A DNA stretch of 64,000 bases. Origin: Algoriphagus iocasae. Its GTDB lineage: Bacteria > Bacteroidota > Bacteroidia > Cytophagales > Cyclobacteriaceae. The notes under the pieces were generated by a model, which saw nothing but the letters and a program-made list of their open reading frames with translations, was not told the DNA's origin and did not search any database. The stretch spans positions 124,001 through 188,000 of the forward strand of contig NZ_JACIJO010000001.1 in NCBI RefSeq assembly GCF_014206875.1. The letters are read 5' to 3'. Position numbers and translations under genes: made by a program. Positions 1-10,400 of the stretch are shown here, one piece after another (position 1 is the first letter of the stretch; each line of letters opens with the position of its first letter).

Positions 1-809
1 CCACTTACAATTTCCTGATCCACCGTCACACGGGCCGGAATGGCTGGCCTTATATCCGAAAATGGGGCTGTATCCTTCTTTTCCAGGGAATAGAACCGGT
101 TTTGAGGTTTTGGTGCATGGCGAACCTCCTGCTCCGTGCTTTCTTCAGGGGAGAGGCTTACCTCAAAAGCCTTGGAGCTTAGAAGTTCCGCTTCCTGATT
201 TAAGCGCTGCTGCACACGTCCGGGATGCTGCACATCGAGCAATTTATCCAGCATCTGATCAATTTTTTCCATTTCAGGGTCCTCTGCCGGGGCCATTACA
301 GCCGACATCATAGACTCCAGATGTTGCAGTTCAGGATCGGGTGCTATTGCTGTTCCGGGTTCCCCTTCAGGAATTGTTGCTTCCCGGGTCACCGTCAGCG
401 GTTCTTCGGAGGGTTGTAGTAATGCTTCCAGATCGGATAATTTTTCCGAAACCGCATTTTCAGTTTCCATAAGGGTGCTTTTTCTTTCCAGCCCCGCCAG
501 CACGTGTTCCGTAGTGTCCGCCTGGGGCCCTGTAACACGGGCAAAGGGGTCCATTCGCATTTGCTCCCTCTTTTGGGCGGCCCTTCTCTCCGAGCGTTCA
601 TAAGAGGCCAGCTTGTCCGGGGCCAGGGAGTCTACTTGGGCTTCGGGAAGGGAGATGTTGAGGCCTCCGGGCTGTTTTTGAGGCAAATCCGAAGTGCCTT
701 TTCCGCCTCCCAGTGCCCAGAAGGCCAGGCATAGGAAGGGGAGGGTCAATAGTGGTAATGCCAGCAGGAATTTCCGCTCTCTTTTCTGTTTTTCAGTGAT
801 CTGTTTCAT
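1..809 (-). CDS. traM: Conjugative transposon protein TraM (VirB10-like), 3' end cut by window
   Basis: I translated the minus strand from an ATG at 809; the frame stays open to the window edge (about 269 residues). A charged N-terminus (MKQITEKQKRERKFLLALP) leads into one membrane segment at about residues 13-33. A long acidic, Glu/Pro-rich periplasmic linker follows, as in TraM of Bacteroidetes conjugative elements, where it acts as the VirB10-like scaffold across the envelope. The conserved C-terminal domain is not in the window. The start overlaps the end of traL by 17 bases, so the two are probably translationally coupled. The family call rests on architecture and position after traJ-traK-traL. 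Confidence 0.8.
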   Translation of the reverse strand, partial: MKQITEKQKRERKFLLALPLLTLPFLCLAFWALGGGKGTSDLPQKQPGGLNISLPEAQVDSLAPDKLASYERSERRAAQKREQMRMDPFARVTGPQADTTEHVLAGLERKSTLMETENAVSEKLSDLEALLQPSEEPLTVTREATIPEGEPGTAIAPDPELQHLESMMSAVMAPAEDPEMEKIDQMLDKLLDVQHPGRVQQRLNQEAELLSSKAFEVSLSPEESTEQEVRHAPKPQNRFYSLEKKDTAPFSDIRPAIPARVTVDQEIVS

Positions 810-1083
810 AGGGTAGTGTATGTAGTGGATTATAAATAGTGGAATCAGCATAGGGAAGAACAGGCTCTTCTAAGGGAAGTGGCATCCTTTCATTTGTTCC
901 GGCAAGCCCCCGGTAGAGGATGACGCAGGAAGCTATCGTACATAAAGCCAGTAAGACTACAACAGCTCCTTTTTTTGAGCTTTCTGAAAGGCTGTTCAGC
1001 CATGTAGCCATGGCCTTTATCGGTGAGAGGCCACCCGAAAGCACTGCTGTTTTCGGGTTGGTGGAGGAGTCGGACATACTCAT
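793..1083 (-). CDS. traL: Conjugative transposon protein TraL
   Basis: A 96-residue protein with a single predicted membrane segment (about residues 38-58, KKGAVVVLLALCTIASCVIL) between a short cytoplasmic N-terminus and a periplasmic tail. Size, topology and position between traK and traM match TraL of CTnDOT-type elements, a small inner-membrane component of the transfer channel. Its ATG overlaps the traK stop by four bases (ATGA), and its own end overlaps the traM start, so traK-traL-traM look like one coupled unit. The exact function of TraL is not established. Sequence alone is weak for so short a protein; synteny carries the call. Confidence 0.75.
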   Translation of the reverse strand: MSMSDSSTNPKTAVLSGGLSPIKAMATWLNSLSESSKKGAVVVLLALCTIASCVILYRGLAGTNERMPLPLEEPVLPYADSTIYNPLHTLPYETDH

Positions 1084-1697
1084 CGCTTTTCCGATTTGAG
1101 GGTTTCATTGGAAATCGTTTCCCAGTTTTCAACCAGGAACCCATGCGGGTTCTGGTCAGAACGATCAATGTGGCGCAATTGCCCCGATGTTACCAGCCTT
1201 CGGGTGACAATCGAGGTGGAGCGGATGACCTTCTGCTTTCCGAAATAGCGGAACCCGTAAGGATAGGAATCCAGTGAAATATGGATGCTGTCCATCTGAA
1301 CCGTCTGGTTCATATTTGCCGAAACCATATCCGTATAATAGCCCCGTTCCCTTAAATTGTCGTAGACCTTTTTGGCAGAGCCATCCGCCAGATAGAGGCT
1401 TTTGGTGATCTGGTCCCGAATAAAATGTTCATCAGGACTTAAGGTAAAGAAGTAATGATGGAACATTTTGACATGGTCCCGGGCTTCGACAGGAATATTT
1501 TCTTTTTTTTCCGATGAAAAAGCCTCCAAAGCCTTTCCCTGTGAAAGAATATAAATACGCTCCTGGGCTGTTTCAATGGCCCGTATTGCCATAATTCCCA
1601 TATAAGCCGAAAAGAGCATGGACAGGACAACAGAGGCAAAAGAAAGGTATTTGACATGGCGGAATGCCGTGTCCAGATTTTTCAGGTTCTCAAACAT
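1080..1697 (-). CDS. traK: Conjugative transposon protein TraK (VirB8-like)
   Basis: A 205-residue protein beginning MFENLKNLDTAFRHVK, with one N-terminal membrane segment (about residues 20-40, FASVVLSMLFSAYMGIMAIR) and a periplasmic domain. This is the layout of TraK, regarded as the VirB8-like inner-membrane component in Bacteroidetes transfer systems. The central part has the charged helix plus strand pattern of the family (about residues 75-190). It overlaps traL by four bases and follows traJ by five bases, which supports one polycistronic transfer operon. Confidence 0.88.
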   Translation of the reverse strand: MFENLKNLDTAFRHVKYLSFASVVLSMLFSAYMGIMAIRAIETAQERIYILSQGKALEAFSSEKKENIPVEARDHVKMFHHYFFTLSPDEHFIRDQITKSLYLADGSAKKVYDNLRERGYYTDMVSANMNQTVQMDSIHISLDSYPYGFRYFGKQKVIRSTSIVTRRLVTSGQLRHIDRSDQNPHGFLVENWETISNETLKSEKR

Positions 1698-1702
1698 AGA
1701 AA

Positions 1703-2680
1703 TCAGTGTTTTAGCATTTGTGATACGGCACTGCCACCTGCCGCAGCGGCTTTGGTGCTTTGATTTAAAAGGCCATCCCTGCCTCCGGGCTGAACAATAA
1801 AACCTGCCACATTGGGAACGGTGATGTACCCTATAATGGCGATGACCATAAAGACCAGGTACCCCAGGGAACTGCTGAAGTCCCCGTCCAGCACCATCAT
1901 ATTGAGCTGAATTTTGGCAATGATCGCCCCGAAGATATTGGCGATGGGAAGCCAGAGGGACACATTGATATAGCGGGCAAACCAGGCGGACAGCGTATGC
2001 TGAAACCCATCAAAGACCGACAAGCCAAAGACCAGGGGCCCCAGGATCGAGAGGACCACCAGCTGAAAGGTTCGGATGGTATTAATGCAGAGGGCAGCAG
2101 CAAAAAACAGCACCTGCAGGAGCTCGGAAACCATCTTATTGAGGATGGCCTTTAAGTTAAAGACAAAGACTTCATTGGCCAGCCTTTCAAAGATGCCCAT
2201 TTCCTGTAGGTTTTCCGGGTATTCAGGCGATCCGTCTTCATGGATCCGGTTCAGGTAAGGTTCCAGGTCTTCCGCTTCCATTTCAGCAATATGCCGGGCA
2301 ATGGCCTGGTTACTTCCTTCCACCATCCCTGCGGTGGCTTTGACAATAGGGGACATGGCACCATTGATGAGCGACAGCACCTGTGGAAATACCATAATGG
2401 CCAGCCCAATAGCAAAGGGACGCAGCAGGGGATACATATCGATGGGTTCCGAACGGGCCAGGTGTCCCCAGACCCGGTACCCGATATACCAGATCGCAGC
2501 AAAGCCGGCCAGGGCTCTGGCGACTGTAATCAACTGACCGGCCAGCGGGATCATGTCATCATACAGCCCGGACAACACCTCGTGCAGGCTTTCCACACTG
2601 CCGGAAATCGTCTGGGCATGCGTGGCCGGTATGGCAAGTCCCATGAAAAGGAGGGTAAAGAGGATGGTTTGCTTTTTCAT
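1703..2680 (-). CDS. traJ: Conjugative transposon protein TraJ (VirB6-like membrane protein)
   Basis: A 325-residue polytopic membrane protein. A signal-like N-terminus (ILFTLLFMGLAIPATHAQT) is followed by several hydrophobic segments, at about residues 50-70, 88-105, 185-240 and 270-300. The central run RTFQLVVLSILGPLVFGLSV and the WLPIANIFGAI stretch fit TraJ, the VirB6-like channel component of CTnDOT-type secretion. It starts one base after the stop of the upstream TraI-like gene and is followed closely by traK. No truncation is seen. Confidence 0.88.
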   Translation of the reverse strand: MKKQTILFTLLFMGLAIPATHAQTISGSVESLHEVLSGLYDDMIPLAGQLITVARALAGFAAIWYIGYRVWGHLARSEPIDMYPLLRPFAIGLAIMVFPQVLSLINGAMSPIVKATAGMVEGSNQAIARHIAEMEAEDLEPYLNRIHEDGSPEYPENLQEMGIFERLANEVFVFNLKAILNKMVSELLQVLFFAAALCINTIRTFQLVVLSILGPLVFGLSVFDGFQHTLSAWFARYINVSLWLPIANIFGAIIAKIQLNMMVLDGDFSSSLGYLVFMVIAIIGYITVPNVAGFIVQPGGRDGLLNQSTKAAAAGGSAVSQMLKH

Positions 2681-2681
2681 G

Positions 2682-3332
2682 TTATGGTTTTTTTTCAGTT
2701 AGTTTCAGGACAGCCCTTTTTTCGTCTTTTAAGCGTTGCCTTTGCCTCTGCAGGGTTCCGATCTCTGTATTTAAGCTGCGCAGGGAGATCAGTAAGCCTG
2801 AAATTTCATCGTGCAGCCTGTCGATGGCTTCCAGCCTTTCAAAGTCAGACATCCGCAGTTCTCCGGCAGTCAGGATCATGGCCAGCTCATCGAGGTTGCG
2901 CAGGGAAGCTTTGAAAAACCCGGAATAGCGTTCTTCCAGGACATCCAGTTCTTCACCGGAAAAGTCCCCGGAGGCCCTGACCTGGTTATAGGTGGCCCGG
3001 TATTCATTGATGATGTACTGCTGGTAGCGTATGATCTCTGCCACGCGGTAATAGCTGCGTACCTCGGGGCTTACCTGAAGCAGCCCGTCCAGGAAGGCCT
3101 CGTGCAGCCTGAAGTTTCCTTCTGCTATATTTTTGACCCGGTTGTAGCCGTTGCTCAGGATCGTATACCCCTGGTACATATTGTCCAGGATCTTTTTTAG
3201 CTGCACCAGTTTTTCATAGTTCAGCATCAATTGAGTGGCCTCATATTGCTGGGCGCTGCTGCTTCCCGGCAGGCATAACCCAAGAGAAAGCAGTAGGGCA
3301 AAAAGCAGTGTTTTTAAGTTACCTGATTCCAT
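2682..3332 (-). CDS. TraI-like (DUF4141-type) periplasmic conjugation protein, copy 3
   Basis: A 216-residue protein with a signal peptide ending near residue 27 (LCLPGSSSAQQ), then mostly helix and coiled coil. It is the third of three consecutive genes of similar size and plan. All three end their core with a pattern of the form M-x-D-x-x-R-(hydrophobic)-x-A (here MSDFERLEAI), also found in the CTnDOT TraI family. A highly charged C-terminal helix follows (about residues 185-216). It overlaps the preceding copy by 14 bases. A VirB5-like role in the transfer apparatus is inference. Confidence 0.65.
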   Translation of the reverse strand: MESGNLKTLLFALLLSLGLCLPGSSSAQQYEATQLMLNYEKLVQLKKILDNMYQGYTILSNGYNRVKNIAEGNFRLHEAFLDGLLQVSPEVRSYYRVAEIIRYQQYIINEYRATYNQVRASGDFSGEELDVLEERYSGFFKASLRNLDELAMILTAGELRMSDFERLEAIDRLHDEISGLLISLRSLNTEIGTLQRQRQRLKDEKRAVLKLTEKKP

Positions 3333-3969
3333 AAAGTGTGTTGATTACATGTTGTTCCCGGGTTTTTCGCTCCCGGTTTTGATCCACCAGCCTTAGCCGG
3401 AGGTAACAGGCTTTAATGGCCTGGTACAAAGCTTCCATTTCCCGCAGGTATACCTCAAGAGCCGCCATACGCTGGGCATCCTCCATCTGGTAGGTACCAG
3501 GGGAGAGCACGGCATGACATTCCCCCAGGACATGCTCTGATTTGATGATGATGGTGCGGACAAACTGTTGTACTGCGGTTTGTTCCCTTTGATCCAGCTG
3601 TTTGCTTTGTCCCGGCAGGCTATTTATCCATGAGGCTACCCTTGTGATCCGGCTGTAAGTGTCTGCAATGGCTTTTACATTAGGGTCCTTTTTCACCAGG
3701 GGATGTACCATCTCAAGCGAAGAGAAATAATCCCGGTGCTGTCCAAAGGCACCATTGCGGATGTCGCCCGCCAATTTCCAGCCGGTCTGCACGATGGCAT
3801 ACCCTTTTTCAGCCACCCGAAGGTAGGCCTGCAGGGCCACGATCTGGTGCATTTTATAGGCCGTCTGCAACTCCTTCTGGTTGGTCCATTCCTGTGGTGT
3901 CTGTGCATGTACCGGGGTGAGAAGTGGCATCAAGATCAAAGCGATCAGGGTTTTAGTGGTCCAGGTCAT
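3319..3969 (-). CDS. TraI-like (DUF4141-type) periplasmic conjugation protein, copy 2
   Basis: A 216-residue protein with a signal peptide (LIALILMPLLTPVHAQT, cleavage near residue 23) and an all-helical body. The motif MEDAQRMAALEVYLREMEAL at about residues 161-180 aligns with MSDFERLEAI and MNDADRLRAL in its two neighbours. Its start overlaps the end of copy 1 by 17 bases and its end overlaps copy 3 by 14 bases. The arrangement points to tandem duplication followed by strong divergence. Role in conjugation is inferred from location between traG and traJ. Confidence 0.65.
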   Translation of the reverse strand: MTWTTKTLIALILMPLLTPVHAQTPQEWTNQKELQTAYKMHQIVALQAYLRVAEKGYAIVQTGWKLAGDIRNGAFGQHRDYFSSLEMVHPLVKKDPNVKAIADTYSRITRVASWINSLPGQSKQLDQREQTAVQQFVRTIIIKSEHVLGECHAVLSPGTYQMEDAQRMAALEVYLREMEALYQAIKACYLRLRLVDQNRERKTREQHVINTLYGIR

Positions 3970-4645
3970 AGTGCTGTTTTAAAGGGTCCGAAAAAGGTGA
4001 ATGCCTCGAGGAGATCAGGCGGTAGTTCCGGGCATTGAAAGCCCGGAGGTCATGGAGGTTTCCCCGGATGCGCTTTTCGGCCTGATGTAAGGCCCTCAGG
4101 CGATCTGCATCGTTCATTTGAACCGTAAAAGATGTCATGATCCCGGTGAGGTGATCCAGGTTTTCCAGTGACGCTTCCAGGATGTGCTGGTAAGTGTTGC
4201 TGATCATTTGTTTTTCTTCAGCCAGTAGTAAAGGAGAGTTCTGTATGACCTCCCATGCCTTCCGGTATTCTGTGACCAGCTGCGCCTGCATATCCGCTAT
4301 ATCCCGTACCCGCTGAAACCGGGAAATGAGGCTTTTGACCTTCCAGAGTTCCTGGAAAAGGGCATCGTATTGCTGGCGCTGCTTTTCACTCCAGTCAGAA
4401 ATCTCCCTGAGTTTGAGTTCGCTGAGTTTGTTCTCCAATACCTTCTGGGCGTTCTGGAGCCAGATGGTTCTGTTCTGCAGGCGTTGCACTTTCAGGTCAA
4501 TGGCCTGGATCACTTTTTTGATGGCTTCTTTGATCACTTTAATAATCACAGCTATAGGTACCGCCCTGGCATTTTGGTGCGGTAATACCGTAAAGCCAAT
4601 CGTTAAGGGGATCACCAGGGTGATGATTCTATTTTTGATTTTCAT
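3953..4645 (-). CDS. TraI-like (DUF4141-type) periplasmic conjugation protein, copy 1
   Basis: A 230-residue protein, first of three related genes after traG. The N-terminus is hydrophobic (IITLVIPLTIGFTVLPHQ) and signal-like; a Lys/Leu-rich coiled coil covers about residues 38-105. The block ASLENLDHLTGIMTSFTVQM followed by NDADRLRAL (about residues 165-195) matches the equivalent region of the other copies, e.g. ASLRNLDELAMILTAGELRM in copy 3. Its ATG overlaps the traG stop by four bases, so it is probably translated by coupling. Function is inferred from position. Confidence 0.65.
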   Translation of the reverse strand: MKIKNRIITLVIPLTIGFTVLPHQNARAVPIAVIIKVIKEAIKKVIQAIDLKVQRLQNRTIWLQNAQKVLENKLSELKLREISDWSEKQRQQYDALFQELWKVKSLISRFQRVRDIADMQAQLVTEYRKAWEVIQNSPLLLAEEKQMISNTYQHILEASLENLDHLTGIMTSFTVQMNDADRLRALHQAEKRIRGNLHDLRAFNARNYRLISSRHSPFSDPLKQHYDLDH

Positions 4646-7083
4646 GAAAGGGTTGATTTACGTTCTTCTGCGAGTACCCTGATCGCCTGTTTGCGGTCTT
4701 TGAATGTGGCCGCGAGTTTTTCGACTTTCAGTTTTTCCGTTTCTTCAGTGGTGTAGGTGAGGTACTCCTCGGGGCTGACTTCCACCCGGTACACCTTTTT
4801 ATAAATGCTGATATAGACTTCCTTGTAATTCCGGCCCGGCTCCTTTGCCTTGTTCATGGAAAGGATGATCGCCTTTTCATGGTCTGTCAATCCCAGCAAC
4901 GCCTGGATGTCCCTGAATTTGTTCTGGTATTTGCGCTGATCCATCAGGATTTTGACATCCGCATTATTGATAATGGCGTTTTTGACAACAGGGCTGGAAA
5001 TAATATCCTCTACTTCCTGGGTGACCACAATGGCCTCCCCGAAGAATTTCCGCACCGTCTTAAAGAGGTATTTGATGTATTCCGCCATGCCTTCTTTGGC
5101 AATCGCTTTCCAGGCTTCCTCGATCAGGATGATCTTTCGGATGCCTTTGAGCTTTCGCATTTTGGAAATGAAAATTTCCATGATCATCAGGGTGACCACC
5201 GGGAATAGAATCGGGTGATCCTTGATGTTGTCGAGTTCAAAGACAATGAAGCGCTGGTGGAGCAGGTCCAGGTTTTCGGTAGCATTGAGCAGGTAGTCAA
5301 ATTCACCGCCCTTGTAATAGGGACGGAGCACATACATAAAATTGTCCACATCAAAATCCCGGTCCCTGACCCCGTCCTTTTTCAGGGTTTCCCTGAATTT
5401 GGTGTCCAGGAATTCATAAAAGGTGTCAAAGCAGGGAAAGGTGTCCGGCTGGCTGTCCAGCAAATCAAAGTAACCACCCAGGGCATTGGAAAGCGCCACG
5501 TATTCTGAGCGCCTGAAGGTCTCATCTTCCTTTTTCCAAAGGGCATAAAGCAGGGTCTTCAGGCTTTCCTTTTTTTCGGTATCCGGACGCTTCCTGCCCT
5601 CGATGAAAAAGGGGTTAAAACGGATGGGGTCATTTTCTTCATAAGTGAAGTAATAGCCATTCACCAGATCGCACAGCCCCCGGTACGAATGGCCCACATC
5701 CACTAAAACAATGTGGGTGCCCTGCTCATAATAGGAGCGCATCAGGTGATTGGTCAAAAAGGACTTTCCCGATCCCGAGGGACCCAGCACAAATTTGTTG
5801 CGGTTGGTGATCAGCCCGCGGCTCATGGGCTCATCAGAAAGGTCCACATGAACCGGGTAGCCGGTGATCCGGTCTCCCAGGCGGATGCCCACCGGGCTGC
5901 GGGAAGTACGGTAATGGGTTTCCGTATTGAAAAAGCAGGTGGCCTGCGCCACAAAGGTGTCGAAGGTTTCATTCACCGGGAAGGCCGCCTGGTTGCCGGG
6001 CAGTCCTGCCCAGAAAATCTGGGGCGCACCCACGGTCTCCTGCCGGGGAACCACATTCATTTTGGCCAGGGCTCCTGAAGTCAGGCTGCGTAGCTGTCCC
6101 AGGGCTTCTTTTTGGTCGGTCCAGACCATCACATTAAAATGGGCTTTGACAGCCTTTCGCCCTGAGGAAATAGCCTCATTCAAGAAGGCAGCAGTAGCAT
6201 CCCGCGCAATGGCATTCTCCCTGCTGTAGCTGGAAAGCGATTCCAGCCGGAGCCTTTTGGACTCCAGTTCCTTTAATTTCTTCTGGTGATCTTCAATGAA
6301 GATGAACTGGTTGTAGATGTGATTGCAGGGAAGGAGCCCGCAAACTGGTGTGGCAAAACCGACAGGGAATTCCGATTGGTCTGTCCCGTACGGCTCATAG
6401 CGCACCCGGGGACTGACGCTTGAGGGAAGATTCTCCACATCACCCATGGTATATAGCTGGACGTATTTGTTGCCGATCTTCCATTCCGGTTTAAACTCAA
6501 TGTCCTGCAATACCAGGGTATCATCCAGGCTCAGGTATTCTTCCAGCAGTCCTTTTCTGAGCGTTGAACCGGCTATTTCATCCCCTGTTAAGGGACGCAT
6601 TCCGATACCTGCATCGGCAAGGATCTGTCGCAGCTGCCCCAGTACATTTTTGAAATCCTCCCTGATCGTGGGGGCTATATGTTCCTCAGGGATTAAAGAT
6701 TTACGAAGCAGGTTCGACACGGCAGCGTTCCCGAGCTTGCTGCCTTTCGGCCTTTTGGTAACAAAGAGCCGGCACCGGTGCTCCAGATGGGGACGTCCTT
6801 CAAAGAAACGTTCGCTGGCAAGGGAGTGAAAAGAGTGGTCTTTCCCGGCATAGGTTCCCCGGAATGCTTTGGATGTAAACCAATCCTGCTTATGGAGTAC
6901 CGTTTGGCCGGGGAGCACACCAATGGCCTTATTCCAGGCAGCATGCATGGCCTGAAAACCGGAAGGGTTGAGCGAAAAGATCTCAGGAAGCTCCACGGCA
7001 TAGGTGGCCGTAATATCTCCCTGCCGGGAGAGGATCATATCCTGCTCTATTTTGTAAATGGGAAACACCTGGCTTATATCCAT
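4642..7083 (-). CDS. traG: Conjugation ATPase TraG (VirB4 family)
   Basis: An 813-residue ATPase that powers assembly of the transfer channel at the inner membrane. The N-terminal third is the TraG/VirB4 N-domain. The Walker A motif GPSGSGKS is at about residues 434-441 and a Walker B segment with catalytic acidic residues (KIILIEEAWKAI) at about 645-656. Full length is normal for the family. It is followed by the TraI-like genes with a four-base overlap and preceded by traF with one base between. This is the best-supported transfer gene in the block. Confidence 0.95.
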   Translation of the reverse strand: MDISQVFPIYKIEQDMILSRQGDITATYAVELPEIFSLNPSGFQAMHAAWNKAIGVLPGQTVLHKQDWFTSKAFRGTYAGKDHSFHSLASERFFEGRPHLEHRCRLFVTKRPKGSKLGNAAVSNLLRKSLIPEEHIAPTIREDFKNVLGQLRQILADAGIGMRPLTGDEIAGSTLRKGLLEEYLSLDDTLVLQDIEFKPEWKIGNKYVQLYTMGDVENLPSSVSPRVRYEPYGTDQSEFPVGFATPVCGLLPCNHIYNQFIFIEDHQKKLKELESKRLRLESLSSYSRENAIARDATAAFLNEAISSGRKAVKAHFNVMVWTDQKEALGQLRSLTSGALAKMNVVPRQETVGAPQIFWAGLPGNQAAFPVNETFDTFVAQATCFFNTETHYRTSRSPVGIRLGDRITGYPVHVDLSDEPMSRGLITNRNKFVLGPSGSGKSFLTNHLMRSYYEQGTHIVLVDVGHSYRGLCDLVNGYYFTYEENDPIRFNPFFIEGRKRPDTEKKESLKTLLYALWKKEDETFRRSEYVALSNALGGYFDLLDSQPDTFPCFDTFYEFLDTKFRETLKKDGVRDRDFDVDNFMYVLRPYYKGGEFDYLLNATENLDLLHQRFIVFELDNIKDHPILFPVVTLMIMEIFISKMRKLKGIRKIILIEEAWKAIAKEGMAEYIKYLFKTVRKFFGEAIVVTQEVEDIISSPVVKNAIINNADVKILMDQRKYQNKFRDIQALLGLTDHEKAIILSMNKAKEPGRNYKEVYISIYKKVYRVEVSPEEYLTYTTEETEKLKVEKLAATFKDRKQAIRVLAEERKSTLS

Positions 7084-7084
7084 A

Positions 7085-7402
7085 TCAATGTTTGTTTAAA
7101 CGGGTAAAGATTTTTCTGCTGCGGATCAAAAGGTGTGGGGGCACCTGCTTCTGTGCGAGTTTTTTCATCATCCCATACTCCCCATAGACCGCATTGAGAT
7201 GAAAAACGAAGAGGAAACCGGAGGTCCCCAGGACAATCCCGATCCCCAGGCAGAGGTACATGGAGATCCCGATGGCATAGGCCACACCAAAGGCAATGAG
7301 GGTCAACACCAGCACTGCGGCCAGGTAGCCAATATACTGGGCCTTCAAACCTTTAAATTCGATGGGTTTGTTGATACCCTTGTTTATAGTGTAGGAGTTC
7401 AT
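7085..7402 (-). CDS. traF: Conjugative transposon protein TraF (DUF4133)
   Basis: A 105-residue protein with two adjacent membrane segments (about residues 26-46 and 48-70) and a basic C-terminal tail. The opening [20 protein letters not shown] is characteristic of DUF4133. In CTnDOT-like clusters this gene normally follows the DUF4134 gene (traE) directly and precedes traG. Here traG follows as expected, but traE is almost 6.3 kb upstream because three genes intervene. Its start overlaps the end of the methylase-helicase gene by four bases. Confidence 0.9.
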   Translation of the reverse strand: MNSYTINKGINKPIEFKGLKAQYIGYLAAVLVLTLIAFGVAYAIGISMYLCLGIGIVLGTSGFLFVFHLNAVYGEYGMMKKLAQKQVPPHLLIRSRKIFTRLNKH

Positions 7403-10400
7403 ATGGCTTTTCCTGATATATAAGTGGATAGAGAAGGGGAGGCCTGCTGCGCTGCTTCTTTTTCAGGGGGCTGCACAGCCTCCCTCAGACTTTGGGTTTT
7501 TTGCAGCTTATTATTGATTTGCTGATCCAGCTTTCGGATTGATTTTCGCAATTCTTCCAGGAGCTTTTCTTTCGGGAAGGACCTCAAAGCCAGCCCTGAA
7601 AGCTGCTTTTTCTCTTTTAGGAGCTCCTGCCCCTTTTTTTGGTGCTTTTCTAAGAGTTTAGGAATGCGCGAAAGGGCACTCATAAAATGCCGGGCCGCAA
7701 ACTCCGGGTCGGGATTGGGAATCCCGTTACTGATAGAATACCTGATTTTTCCATGGGGAGACAGGGCGTAGAAATGATTGGAGGTTTCATACTGAAGCCG
7801 CTTTTCTACGGCCCAGGCCGTGGTTTTTTGCTCGATGAAGAGATCAAAGCCATATAGTTTACCTATGGATTTTGATTCCCCGGATGGGGCGGGGTTAAAG
7901 GCTTTGTGAAGCTCCAGGATAAACCTGCCCATTTCCGCATCAGGGCTTCCCTTATATCCGGTAAGTACAGTTTGGTTTACCTTTTTTCCGTTTTCGTGCC
8001 GCTCGGATTCCTTCAGCAGGACTGCGTCTTTTTTCAGGATGTCAATGATCCCTGAATTTGATTGAAGGTTTTTCTCAACCATCCCCAGCTTGCGTTGAAT
8101 CCTTAGCTGTTCTGATTGAAACAGCCTTTTGCTGGACGCTAACACCGCCACCTTTTTATCCAGTTTTGATCGTTCTAACAGGGTGGTATCCCCGCTGAGG
8201 ATCGCAATATATTCTGCGAAGTTCATTCCTGAGTTTTCGTCCATAGCCCCCTCATCAATGGTCCGGGTGGACATGGAGGCATTTTTGATCTGACTGATAA
8301 AGGTTTGTTTGTTCTTTAAAAGGTTGAATTTGTAATTGTCCAGGGACTGCTCGGTGGCATAAATAAAAGAGATGATGCGATTGTCGAATTGCTCTTTAGC
8401 CAGCCAGTTTCCCTGCCGGGCACCACGGCCGTTTCGCTGTTCCAGTTCCGAAGGCTTCCAGGGAATATCGATATGGTGCAGCGCCACCATCCGGGATTGC
8501 ACGTTCAGCCCGGTTCCTGCTTTTGTGGTGGACCCCAGTAAGATGCGAATTTCACCATCCTGCATTTTGTCGAAGAGTTCGGGTCTTCTGCGATCCGTCC
8601 AGTTGTGGATGAAGGTAATTTCATGGGCAGGGATGCCGTGCTTTTGTACCAATACCTCCTTTAATGCTGTGTAGATATTCCATTGGTTGGACTTTGGCGT
8701 TCCGATGTCGGAGAAAACCAGTTGTGTGCCCTTAAATGGGGTGGACTTGCGATACATTTCGGAAACTTTAGAAGCGCAGGTATGTATTTTATTGCCCGGA
8801 TGATCCTCATAGAGCTGCGGGTCTATCAGGCGCATGTCCGTGGCCATTTGTTTGGCATAATTGGTGGCGATGAGCATCCTGCCTTTGTCCTCTGATTCGG
8901 ATAGAGGAGGCCTGCCGATCAGCGTGGCATCCCCTGATTTGGCAAATTCCATGAGGCGTTTGATAAAGTCCTGCTGTACCTTTGAAGGAGAAATATGGAC
9001 CAGCTTTTCTTCCAGCCGGGGTTTGTCAAGCTGAATGTGATCTGCTGTTTTATAATCCGTAATCTCATTGTAGAGCATCGCCAGTTCCGGAACCTTGATA
9101 AAATGCCTGAAGCGTTCTTTGGCGATAATTTCATTGGTTACTGAAAATTCAAAATCCACCGACTTTTTGGCAAAGACAGCTGCCCAGGCATCAAAATTTT
9201 CAAGTTTTAACCGCTTGAGCTCATTCGGCCTGAGGTATTTGAAGATCAGGTACATTTCCGTCAGACTATTCGATATCGGGGTCCCCGATAAAAAAGTCAC
9301 ATTAAGATCAGACCGGAACCTGTCCTGAAGAGACCGCACAGCAAACAACATGTTCAATGCCTTTTGGCTCCCTTTGGTGTTTCCCAGTCCCGCCACATTC
9401 TTATGGCGCGTGGTAAAAGTGAGGTTCTTAAAGGCATGGGACTCATCCACAAACAAATGATCTATGCCTATGGATTCGAAATCCAGATTTTCATCTTTTT
9501 GATGATCCATCTGTTGTTTTATCTGAGCCAGGGTATTTATAAGGTTGTTCTTACGGATTTCAAGACCTTTTACCATGGCTTTGGAAATCCTTCCTCCCAA
9601 CTCCCGGACGGTTTCCAGGTCCTTTTCCACATGAGAAAGCTCTTCCTGAAAGATCTGTTTTTGAATTTCCGGTGAATTGGGGATTTTCCGGAACTGGTCA
9701 TGGGTCATAATGATACAGTCCCAATCATTGAAAGTCATTTCCCGGAAGAGTCGAAATCGATTCGAAGGCGTAAAATCTTTCATATTCGGGAAGAGTATCC
9801 TGGCTTGCGGATAAGCCAGCTGGTAGGTTCTGGCTATTTGTTGCACATTGCTTTTCAGGGCCAGAATAGCCGGTTTGCGCACCAGACCCAAACGCTTCAT
9901 TTCGTGGCTGGCTACTACCATGGTCAGGGTTTTTCCCAGACCTACCTCATGATCAATGAGAGCACCTCTCTCCTGAATGATTCTCCAAACGGCACTTTTC
10001 TGGGAGGAATAAAGCCCTTTTATCCCCAGAGCCTTTACATCCAGCCCGGGAAAGGATAGATGACTGCCGTCATACTCCCGAAGGACTTTCGAATTGTAGA
10101 TGTGGTTGTACTCCTTCTCCAGATGTTGCTTATCCTTAAGTGGCAGCCTGTTTAGCCATCCTGTAAATTCCTCCCGGATTTCCTCGATCTTTTCATGTGC
10201 CTGCTGAATCGCGGCATTATCCGCAATACGGATGGTTTTGCCGTGTGATTCAACTTCATAGGTGAAAAAAGGAGTGGTGTTTTCCAGCGCATGTTCCAGG
10301 ATTTTATCCCCGTAGGTGGTGCGGCCATGTTTCGGGCTAACCGCATACTGGTTTTGGATCTTTGCATTTGAACCGGTCGTATTTACCTTAAACACATCCA

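Noticed and set aside
2240..2914. 224-codon plus-strand frame across traJ and its neighbour
   Set aside because: It is antisense to two well-supported tra genes and its translation has no domain features.
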